Assembly (NCBI GenBank): GCA_029204225.1
Contig: CM055099.1
Span: 47,180,542 to 47,244,541 of the forward strand
Direction: 5' to 3'
Length of the DNA: 64,000 nucleotides
DNA from: Diphasiastrum complanatum
Taxonomy: Eukaryota > Streptophyta > Lycopodiopsida > Lycopodiales > Lycopodiaceae
The position numbers and the translations under genes were made by a program. The notes beneath the pieces were generated by a model that had not been told where the DNA came from, did not search any database, and worked only from the letters and a program-made list of their open reading frames with translations. This document shows positions 55,210 to 64,000 of this stretch, piece after piece; positions within the stretch are counted from its first letter, which is position 1, and every line of letters begins with the position of its first letter.

Positions 55210-55827
55210 TTAGATGCTCAATTGGCTACACATCATGGATTTGAACTCGGAAAAGCTTACTTTTCCATCTCCATCTGCATCTACGCCATTGATCATGTCC
55301 TGACAGAAGAGCAATTTCTCTCCTTCCTGCAGCCCCAGATTGGTGAGCACTGTCTGTAGCTCTTGCACTGATATGAATCCATCATCATTTAGATCAAAAA
55401 CCCGAAAAGCATCTTTCAGGTCCGAGTCTATGTCTTTGTATTGCTCCATTGCTGACCTCTCTGCTCCCACTTGTTCTTCACCATTTAGAGTAGCATATAA
55501 AGAAATAAACTCTTCAAAATCCACGAACCCATCACCATTTTTGTCAACCGATTTCACTATGGAGATGAGCTCGTCTTCACTGAAGTAGATGCCCAGACTG
55601 CTCAGGGTAAGCTTCAGCTCTTCTGGACTGATGTGACCATCTCCATTCTTGTCAAATGTTTTGAAGGTGTTCCGGAGCTCCTCAAGCTCGGCATATGGCT
55701 CTAGCATCGACACAGTACTGAAATAACTGATGCAGGAGGACCCCGTGCTCACGTCGGAACAAAAGCTGCAATCGCTTAGCGTCCGCCTCATCGTGGGAAG
55801 CTGAAGGTCGACTGTTGAATCCATCAT
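55210..55827 (-). CDS. Calmodulin-like protein, four EF-hands, 205 aa
   Basis: Intact and intronless. The N-terminal 45 residues are Ser/Cys-rich with no EF-hand. The four calcium loops follow: residues 59-70 (DKNGDGHISPEE), 95-106 (DKNGDGFVDFEE), 145-156 (DLNDDGFISVQE) and 183-194 (DADGDGKVSFSE). Each has acidic or Asn residues at loop positions 1, 3 and 5, Gly at 6 and Glu at 12, so all four should bind calcium. Hands pair as 1-2 and 3-4 with a linker at about 110-135. CML proteins sense cytosolic calcium and bind target proteins. The start is the ATG at 55827; a second Met follows directly. No signal peptide or clear lipidation site. A tandem repeat lies within about 70-470 bp upstream. 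The exact CML subgroup is not determined. Confidence 0.96.
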   Translation of the reverse strand: MMDSTVDLQLPTMRRTLSDCSFCSDVSTGSSCISYFSTVSMLEPYAELEELRNTFKTFDKNGDGHISPEELKLTLSSLGIYFSEDELISIVKSVDKNGDGFVDFEEFISLYATLNGEEQVGAERSAMEQYKDIDSDLKDAFRVFDLNDDGFISVQELQTVLTNLGLQEGEKLLFCQDMINGVDADGDGKVSFSEFKSMMCSQLSI

Positions 55828-55894
55828 TTTCCTTTGATTTCAGTGATCTGGCAAATCACCTGGGATGATTCCTATCCGTCCTCTATTGTTGTTT

Positions 55895-56290
55895 CCTCAG
55901 TTTCTTAAAAGGCCAGACTGCATATTTGATAAGAGATTAGACTGCAGCAGAGCCGAATGCATGGAATGATCTCTATCTGCCCTCTCTTGTTGTCTGCTCT
56001 CTATAGTTGCTTGTTCTACTTCATTAAATACTAGACTGCATATTTGATAAGAGACTAGTTTGCAGCGGTGACTATTGCATTGGATGATGTCTATCTGCAC
56101 TAAATTGTTGTCTGCTCTATTTTATAAAAGACTAGACAGCATATTTGATAAGAGACTAGACTGCAGTGGCGACAATTGATAAGAGACTAGACTGCAGCGG
56201 CGACAATTGCATGGATTGATTAGACAGCTATATGCAGTACATTGTTCTACTCTATTTTATAAAATCTAGACTGCAGCGATGACAAACGCA
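55895..56290. repeat. Tandem repeat in the upstream region of the calmodulin-like gene
   Basis: GATAAGAGA(C/T)TAGACTGCAG occurs near 55927, 56046, 56148 and 56179, with linked segments GGATGAT.TCTATCTGC and TTGTTGTCTGCTCTA. Period about 100-120 bp, with a short 30-bp partial copy near 56177. It sits where the promoter or 5' UTR should be. Confidence 0.88.
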
Positions 56291-58070
56291 TGGATAGAGA
56301 TAACCAAACCGAGGAAAACTTTCATTCCAAAAACTTTTTGTTCCTGGCCATGCATCGCTGACCAGATCACAACGTGTGGCGATGCTTAACTCCATGGATA
56401 AGCTGAAAGCAGCTGCAGCATTCGGTGCATAGAACTGATGATCGAAAAGCAGCAGCAGATCGAAGCTATGGCGGGTGTTATATGCAGGATCAGAGAGGTG
56501 AGCAAGCCGAGGCTGCAGGACAACCCAACAAATGGCAGATTGGAAGAATGCGAATCTGGGCATTCTATTTTTGCCATAACACTCAAAACTGTGGGGATTC
56601 GGATCGCAACAAAAGTTAAAACCACAAGACGCGTTAGCCCTCGAGGAGGCTCGCAATTTGATGGGCAGACCCAGGTCCCACCTTTCCAATAGGTGGCCTT
56701 CTTTTTGATACCTCTACCTCTCAAATGACGTGTAAGTCTCAATGTTATCCTTCCACAAGAAATTTGCACAAAGGTTTCAGCCTTTCTAAAGATTATGTTC
56801 ACATGATTTTGGTTTATTTTGGAGGAAATTTTAAAGTTTGACTCTCATATAATGAGAGTCAAACTCAATGGACTTTTATACTTACCTTTGGACTTTTGAA
56901 CTTACCATTGGTCCAGTGGAAGGTTGATGCTTTTTTCTTAGGAGTTTGTCATGGATTGGCAACTTGCAAATGCAGAGCTTGGGAACTTCTGGCTTACCTC
57001 ATCTCAAGGAACAAATTGATAGGTGCATCTTGCCCAAAGGAGTTCTAAAAAGTGAATATGATATGAGAAAGCTTGGAATTTGGAGGGCATTTCATTTTTT
57101 GAGATGAATAATAGAGCCATTTTCTAGTAGCATTAGATTTGAAATGTGGAAATGTGCCAAGAGTTTCAAACCCTTCATAACATATATTAGGACAAATTTA
57201 AAAAGCTTTGGAGTTTGGCATGAACTTTTTTCATTTAGCTTTCTATATTGAAGAATAGATTTTGAAAGGCTTCATGTGACATTAGTGAATTTTAATGCTT
57301 TTCTTTGAAAACACAGCCAGGCCCCTAAACGACAATGGATATAGCTACTTTCATGCTTGCTCAAGAGTCGACACCAACGATGCGCTAAAGAGTCAAGATT
57401 GAGTATGCGGCAGCCGCCGTTATTTCGTGCTTTTAAACGTTCACCGTCTGATCACGAAGCATAAATGTGTCAATTTATGGGTGGTAGATCAATCTATTCC
57501 TATATTTTCAAGGATGAGCGTAGTTCCAAATCCAAACTAGGCTTGGTACGACAATGTGCTACCTAGCCCCATTTGCCAAAGATGGCAAAGCTTTGAGAAA
57601 TGGTGCAAGGGAGGCCCCACATTACCATGTGAGGCATAATAAAAAATGCACTTATCATATTTTCAATGATTAAATGAAAAAGCCACCAATGCATCATTGC
57701 ATAGTTTATGGCACAAGTCTGAAATTTATGGGAGTAGCATATCCTATCACCTAGTAGATGTATCGAATAATTTTCTAGATCTAGATCTATGATCTTGATT
57801 GCTCTTACTGACTCATCCTCGCAAGTGACTCATCCTCGCAAGTTGGAGTGAATTACATGAAAGTTTCAAACACTAAGGGAGAATATAAAACTATTAAGAT
57901 CCAATGATCTTTAACCTTGAAACTTGAAAGAGTCAAAAACTCCCATTCTAGTAATTTTACTATGCAAAAATATCTTCCTTCCAAAATTAAAATGGATTCA
58001 CACAAGATTCAAAAATATGATTTTAGTACATAATAAAGATCACATCCATGATAAGAGATATTCACCTCCA
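56291..58070. other. Intergenic, nothing recognised
   Basis: Frames at 56.25-56.80 kb overlap on both strands and have no recognisable content. A short repeat, GACTCATCCTCGCAAGT, occurs twice at about 57809-57843. Confidence 0.45.
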
Positions 58071-58074
58071 TTAT

Positions 58075-58340
58075 CACTTCTTAATACCTTGATGTTGGTA
58101 CTAAGTTGATTTTCTACCAAAGTTTTGGACTTTACAAAAGAATCATACACCATAGATTTGCTAGACAAGAGGTACATCCAACAATATCTAGAATAGTCAT
58201 CAATGAAGATTACATAATACTTGGCACCACCATTAGAATCATTTGAAAAACTATGAACATCCGAATGGATGATTTCAAGAAAAGTGCTAGATCTTGTTGT
58301 GGATCTTGAGAAAGGTAGTTTATGACCCATCCCAAGTTCC
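58075..58340 (-). pseudogene. Copia integrase fragment
   Basis: The minus strand reads GHKLPFSRSTTRSST, LEIIHSDVHSFSNDSNGGAK, YYVIFIDDYSRYCWMYLLS (first catalytic Asp) and VLRSDNGGEYL (second catalytic Asp). The frame is open for about 90 codons. It closely resembles the fragment at 10.13-10.75 kb, so both come from one family. It is cut at 58340 by the plus-strand pseudogene below. Confidence 0.92.
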
Positions 58341-59775
58341 TGAGCAGAGCCTTGGTCCAAGCTGCTATCAAGGCCTACAATGGCACTGTGCTGAATTGGG
58401 CAGAGTGGACACTTGAATGGATTAAACGTGACATTAGCCGTTTTGTAACCGGGAAGAGCAAGTGATTGGAGTTTGCCCTGCCTGTTAGCAAGATGGTGGT
58501 GATCTAGTTAAATATGTCTGTCTTTCATGTCATTGGGTCTAGTTCTATCTCTGTCATAGATTTTGAATGTAATATGACTGATACTGAGGAGCATGATGTT
58601 GTTCAATTGTAAGATCATAGTCTACCGCGGAAGTCTCGTATGAAGTCAATGGCCAAGAGGAGGTCACCAGCTCAGCCAAGAACGCGAGCCAAACAGAAGA
58701 TCACGGAGCCGGAAGCTGTGGTTGAAGATGATCCTGATATGTACTCAGATGTGAGCACCCCGGTTCATGATGCAAATGTGACTGAAGGGCTGCATGATGA
58801 TGAAGTCCCTGCGCATATTTCTGATAATGTGGTGGATGTCAGGGATTAAATGGCTGACAATGATTCTCTTTATGGTGCTAATCTTGATGAGGCCACTGAC
58901 TTCGAGCCAGTAAATATCTCTACAATTCTAACCAAGGAGGTGCTGGAGACTCCAGGATGTCTTTTCACTCTGAAAGCTGCTGTGCTTGAACATACCGATA
59001 TTGGTGCTAGAAGCCTTGGACTACATGGGTTCATGCAGATGCTTGTTGATATCTGTGACAGGTTGTAGTACTTGTCAAAAGAAGCGCTCCATCAGTCCAA
59101 AGACACTACTCTTGTGAAGCCTGCGGGGTTGCTTGTTGACGCTGATAAGAATGTTTTCATTAAAGAATGGTTAGTTTCTGTAACCCCTGCTGATGCACAA
59201 AGGGTGCTGTATGATACTGGTATTACTATGCCACAAGGCGTTCGACTGTAGACACCGGTTATGGTGTCGTTCGCTGATGATGAACAATGGCTTGCTGCCA
59301 AGTATGTCGATATTGAGTGGGTCGATGCATGGATTGAGAGGACCCCTTTGCTGAAGGCATAGCTTATGAAGACTCTTACTGGCAGAATCAGAGGAGCTGC
59401 TGAAAAAGAGATAATGAAGGGAAACTTGGCTGCCCGTGAGGCGAGGCTGACACTGTTGAAGGCTGATAATGTTTGACTACGTGAGAAGCTGTTAGGAGTT
59501 GAAGTCCCCTTAGCGCCTGCTAAGGCTGAGTCTTACCAGTTAGAAAGCGAAGTCCCGTACTACTAGGCTGCATATGCATCGGTTGCTGCCCAGGCTACCC
59601 AATTAACGAAAGTAATCAATCAACAAACGACTTCAATGGAAGAGCTTACCAGATGCCTAGATGATGAGAGGTTAAGATGCCGCCATAGTTCCTACAAGCT
59701 GTCAAGTTGACGAACAAGAATGCTCACCTTAATGCCGAGGTAAAAGCCCTAAGGACCCCTTCTAAAAATGAGTGA
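58328..59775 (+). pseudogene. Decayed gag-like ORF, frame kept for over 400 codons with about nine stops
   Basis: One frame runs from PKFLSRALVQAAIKAYNGTV (58337) past MKSMAKRRSPAQPRTRAKQK, MADNDSLYGANLDEATDF, FTLKAAVLEHTDIGARSLGL, LLVDADKNVFIKEWLVSVTP and MPQGVRL to a coiled-coil tail (AAREARLTLLKADNV, then TKVINQQTTSMEELTRCLDD). There are about nine in-frame stops but only one clear frameshift, near 59680, before a final TGA at 59775. There is a basic/acidic middle and no enzyme motif. It resembles the ORF pieces at 13.7 and 15.3 kb in style. A retroelement Gag-type protein is likely; I cannot name the family. Confidence 0.5.
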
Positions 59776-61030
59776 CCGGGTGTGGTCATATTACTAGTGA
59801 AAGACATGCTCTTAAGTTGTGAGTCCCTTTTTGGATACTACCCCTTGTCGGGTGATGTGAAGTGACGAATGCCGCCTGGTAGGGCGGTTTTATAACCGTT
59901 CTGTGGTTGGTAGCATTTGAGATCTTTTTCCCCTCCTGTGTGAGGGATGTTTATATGGGCGCTTGTGCCTTCATATGTTACATAAGGCATTAGAGAGCAA
60001 GAGAGAGAGTGAGGATCTCTGATCTTATGTATCCTCGTTTGGTTTTCTTGTCAGTACAATGATGAAAGTACAATTTGTGCCATGTTTTGCAGGCAATGTG
60101 TATGCCATTTTTGCTGCTTGCAATTGTGCTGACAGATGCTCCAATTACTTCTCTCTATAATGTTCATTCAATAAGAATTGTTGTGTGATCGAACTATATC
60201 AGATTAAATGTCTTGTATGAAGAATGTTTAAATCTGTCAGATCAACACTGATAGTGGATCGCCAACATAAGGGTCCTGACACTGATTCCTGATAATTGGA
60301 AATCAGTTCGTTGTATGAACCTCGTTGCTCATCGTTGTCAATCTATGTTACTTGGAATGTGCTGGTAGCGAACAATCCAGAGTGATCTTTGTGGACTTTG
60401 AATTAGATCCGAGTAGGAGAGTTACATTCTGGCTACTCATTTCCTATCAAAATCGGGCCTAGTTTAATTCCAACATATGTATCAACTTATCTTAAGTTGT
60501 ACATTTAAGTAGGCATATACAAATGTATAAAGACGTTGAGCTATGTCATATGAGCTGGATCTTGGCGGCGATCATGGTTGTAGCTATTCCAAAGTGGCAA
60601 TCATTGTTGTTGCTATTTGGACAGGTGGTGATCTTGGTTGTTCTCATTGTCAAACCAGTTGTACAGTGCATAAACTAGCTAGTATAGGTGACTATCTTTA
60701 TTTAGAGTGGTACCACATTAGCTAGACAGTTGACAATTTGTCGATTCAAGAAAAAGTTGCATAAGCTAGAGTGGAGGGTGACAAGGGCTTGAATGTTTGA
60801 TTCAACAATTGTTTGAATGGAGCATTCGAGCATATGTCGATAATCGGTATTCAAAACTCCTTTGATGTTTCAACCTTCCTCAATAGTTGACTGCCTTCGA
60901 TAGTTTGATTGTCATGCAGGCTCCCATCTTCGATTCTCGTGTATTTCTGCAAACTATGCGAGTAAATATAACACAACATGAATGAATCTAAATTAACTAT
61001 GGGATTTAGGGAGGGAAGGAATAAATCCAA
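59776..61030 (+). other. LTR-like segment after the gag-like pseudogene
   Basis: GTTTATATGGGCGCTTG near 59948 could be a TATA box, followed by a GAGAGCAAGAGAGAGAG stretch and non-coding DNA. No LTR ends or partner found. Confidence 0.35.
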
Positions 61031-61039
61031 TATTCCTCT

Positions 61040-61300
61040 ATTAATCTAGATCCATGAATGCCTTGACCTTTGGACTAAGCAATGCACAAAGCGATATCCA
61101 CTTCTTATTGGGAATATCCAATGGATGTAACATATTAGCTGCTTTGAGTCTTTTTGTTATATTAACTTAGCATTGTTCACACTTTTGAATGTATGCCTCC
61201 ACATGACCTTTCATCTTTGGCAAATAAAACACTCTTTTAACAAGGTCAAGCATTCTCTGTATACTAGGATGTCTGCCATTGGGTTTATCGTCACACTCGT
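61040..61300 (-). pseudogene. Gypsy integrase zinc-binding domain
   Basis: The minus strand reads HECDDKPNGRHPSIQRML, RVFYLPKMKGHVEAYIQKCE with QC-stop, then DIPNKKWISL. The His and Cys pairs of the H2C2 finger are visible, though the first His pair is altered. Continues the RNase H upstream at 61.3-61.7 kb. Confidence 0.82.
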
Positions 61301-62200
61301 GCATGATTTGGACTCAAAGCATTAGTGACACAATTTGACGTACCTTGACAATACTTATTGTCAAAATTGAACTCTTGTATGAGTTTTGACCAACGGGCCT
61401 TACAACTCCTAAGGTCCGAGGCATCACATATAAACTTAAGAGATTCATGATCTGTCATAATCCTGTATTTAGATCTACACAAATAATGTCTCCAGATCTT
61501 TAATGTGTGAATGATAACAAAAGGTTCCTTCTCATAAGTAGAGTATCTACTTTGAGCTAGGTCCACCAACTTCTGGCGTTTGAAAGCCATTGGTCTACCA
61601 TCCTGGTAAAGGACTACACCCACTGCATAGTCACTAGCATCCGTTTCCACCACGAAAGGTTTGCTAGGGTCCACTATGTGTAAGGTAGGGGTGGTAGACA
61701 CCAACATCTTTGAAGCTTTGATTTAATTCATCGGTCCAGACAACACGTGGACTTATTTTCAAACGCCTTCTGACTTTTTTCTTATTACCCTTTTTAGTTC
61801 TACTTTTGGCTGTCTTCATTCCCTTAAGAACATTAGTTAAAGGTAATGCAAGTAAGGCATAGTCTTTAATAAACTTATGGAAAAACCTATGAAGCCTAAA
61901 AAGGTATTAACTTTACTTATGGTTTTTAGGATAGGCCAATCACAAGCTTTCTAGACCTTATCATAATCGATCTCAAAACATCGATTGAATATGATATGTC
62001 CTAAATATTTGAGTTTTTTTTGAAAACTCTCACACTTAGACTCCTTAACATAGAGCTTTTCTTGTCTTAGAATATCTAAGACCGAATGCAAATGCGCTTG
62101 ATGCTCCTCAAGTGTCTTGCTATAAATCAAAATGTTGTCCAAAAATACCACCAGGAACTTTTCCATATTGATATTTCACTACCTGAATAACTAAAAATTC
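61291..62200 (-). pseudogene. Gypsy RT (second half) and RNase H
   Basis: RT reads MEKFLVVFLDNILIYSKTLE, where the catalytic pair FxDD has become FLDN, then HSVLDILRQEKLYVKESKCE and YLGHII. Several stops and frame changes lead to RNase H: VVETDASDYAVGVVLYQDG (catalytic Asp), FVIIHTLKIWRHYLC, YRIMTDHESLKFICD and WSKLIQEFNFDNKYCQGTSN. A separate gypsy family from the one at 24-30 kb, as the sequences differ widely. Confidence 0.93.
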
Positions 62201-64000
62201 TTGGGTTACTATCCCAGAAGGATTGAAGGACCTATCCCAAATGCTTGATTTTTAGGCACATGGCCTTTGGTCATTTCCCCGAGGAACGAAATTTTTTTCG
62301 CAGGCTTGAAGGTCCTTCATGCACATGATGAGGTATTGCGGCTGAAGTGAATGTGTACCATCTTGTCATTAATAATATCCATCATAAATGCAGATAGAGA
62401 GCATTTATCAGAAGCATGTATGTTTAGATTTTGATAAGGTAATAAAGAAAGTACAGCTTCTACATTTTGTTTGTAGCCACTGTTTGGCATTTTGCTACTT
62501 TCCATATCTTACCACTAATATGAAATGTTCCCTTTTGTGCTTAATCTCTGGATCTTGATTTTAGTGAAATTGGTATTATTACCTCAATGTTTTCTATTAC
62601 CACTTGTGTAATCTTATACATCATTGTATAGTTGGTAGCATTTGATGTTTACTAATAAATACTCAACAATACTCTCTGAATGATTATCCATTTCATAAGG
62701 TGAATGGGTATGATAGTTATCAGAGATTGCTTCTATCATCTATTGATCTGATCATCCAAGAGGTCCAAGATTTGATCTTCTTAGGGGTGGTTCTTGTGGA
62801 CTCTGAATAGGATCTTGGGTCTTTTATTATGTTCTAATAGCAGATCACTGTCAGGATAGGGTCCTATTTATCTCCAACACTTTTTTGCATAGAAACATGA
62901 TGGTCGTGGTGATTCTAAGTTGTCTGGTAGACCATGCATGAAAAAGTGGGAATTCCATCGATCTAGCCATGACAAGACAATGTCCTAGTGCATGTACTTC
63001 TTCTCCTTAGTAATTTTTTTTTTTGGATAAACATCAGATTCAAGAGGTCTTGACGAGATTGTGAAAAGACCTTCATCTCTACCTCTTTTGTTTACATGTA
63101 GATAATTTGTTGTTGAAGCAAATTAATCATGCACACCATTTCTTCCATATCGGTTGAAGTAGGGCGTGGAGCTTGGGTTGTTTCCTTGCCTAACCTGAAT
63201 CCAAGATCTAGTCAATCTAGCATCAAAGAGACAGAGTTAGTTGTCACGCGTAGGTTCGTTCCCATGAGAGCGATAGTATAGTTCAGATTTCAACATGAAA
63301 GGAGGATCTAACACTAACATCCATTAACACTAAGCATTAACACTACATCCATTAACCCTACTTCCATTAATTCTAAATCCACAACAATGATAGAAACTTA
63401 CTCTTCTCTCTCTCCTTTTCTCTCTCACAAAAAGCATAAGAAATAGCAATCTCAATAATGATCAAATCCAACAATTAGGAAAATATAAAGAAAGCATGAG
63501 AAATGGAGGAGAAGAGAGGAAGAGCAAGGACATTCATCAATCCATTTCTAAAGAGAACCAATCTGCTTTATTGAAATGAGAAAATGAACATGAGGAGCAA
63601 CTCGAGTTGGTCCTTTTTTATAGTAGAGAGGAGGACCGTGGCCTCTGAATCCTATTGGTCCAGTCTTGTCTCTCTTTTTATTCAAATTTTAAAAAAGTGT
63701 GGGAACCATCAAAATTGGAGGGAAACCCAACTTTATTCACTAACTTGACATTTAGGCCCTGCGACATTAAAAGTCCCGCAAAAAGGCCTAAAGTCCTTTT
63801 ATTGACATTTTAATTAATCAAATAACTATGTGATCATTGGGTTGGACTTACACAAGCAGGGTGCCAAATCCCTCTTACTTATTAACTAGAGTTAGGGTTG
63901 CCTTGGGATCCGCAAACCCTCCAACAATATCCCCCACCAAAACTGGTGGCGGTCCCACGACACCTGCAATATGCAATTATAGGGGACTTTTATTGGCTTC
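62201..64000. other. Probable gypsy debris and flank, nothing firm
   Basis: A minus-strand frame at 62317-62505 has no recognised content. A short degenerate repeat of CATTAACCCTAC/CATTAACACTA lies at about 63315-63390. A run of CT-rich DNA is at about 63400-63430. Confidence 0.4.

Noticed and set aside
56252-56802. Overlapping frames on both strands
   Set aside because: No known domain, no codon bias, and conflicting frames of similar length; not supported as a gene.
58328-59775. Stops removed by U-to-C RNA editing, as in fern or hornwort organelles
   Set aside because: The sequence around it is nuclear retroelement DNA and the ORF resembles no organelle gene; decay is the simpler explanation.

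Overview
This window looks like nuclear DNA from a land plant. The evidence is a GT-AG-spliced XS-domain gene of the SGS3-like type, an intronless plant-type calmodulin-like gene, and many Ty1/copia and Ty3/gypsy LTR retrotransposons whose primer-binding sites match the plant initiator-Met type (TGGTATCAGAGC). I see no bacterial or organellar gene. The sequence does not give me the species. The mixture of nested, decayed LTR elements would suit a large genome such as a fern, lycophyte or gymnosperm, but this is weak inference.

Layout. 1-6.1 kb: a minus-strand host gene with an XS domain, four or five coiled-coil segments and a C-terminal RING-type zinc finger. Its exon phases all agree, and there is a frame break inside the RING. 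6.1-16.4 kb: old copia fragments, one reverse-oriented 464-bp LTR with its primer-binding site, and decayed plus-strand ORFs of unknown (gag-like, coiled-coil) type. 16.4-23.9 kb: a nested insertion. A copia element (minus strand) is split by a gypsy-like LTR element whose left LTR is 5'-truncated and which is flanked by a 69-bp target duplication. 23.9-30.1 kb: gypsy pol pieces in both orientations, including one ORF in which reverse transcriptase is fused in frame to a displaced, complete integrase core. 30.6-31.6 kb: a copia gag fragment and a minisatellite. 31.6-36.2 kb: the best preserved element, a 4.57-kb copia-type element with two 701-bp LTRs, a gag-protease ORF (521 aa), a second ORF of unknown type, and no pol. 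36.2-43.1 kb: two related copia relics with TTCGCGAA-rich or TTCG-rich LTRs and an inverted gypsy scrap. 43.1-51 kb: LTR pieces, a foldback/MITE-like element with about 90-bp inverted repeats, and several minisatellites. 51.1-52.5 kb: a decayed, intron-containing minus-strand gene that I do not recognise. 53.3-53.7 kb: a G-rich tract beside a long CT microsatellite. 55.2-55.8 kb: an intact four-EF-hand calmodulin-like gene with a tandem repeat directly upstream. 58-62.3 kb: a copia integrase scrap, a 1.4-kb plus-strand pseudogene interrupted by stops but few indels, and a gypsy RT/RNase H/integrase relic.

Functionally, only the XS-RING gene and the calmodulin-like gene look like host genes. 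Everything else is best explained as retroelement debris of different ages. The most unusual items are the XS-coiled-coil-RING architecture, the gag-protease-only element with an extra ORF, the 69-bp duplication around a 5'-truncated LTR element, the reordered gypsy pol, and the unrecognised spliced pseudogene at 51-52 kb. All calls come from reading the sequence; no database search was possible.
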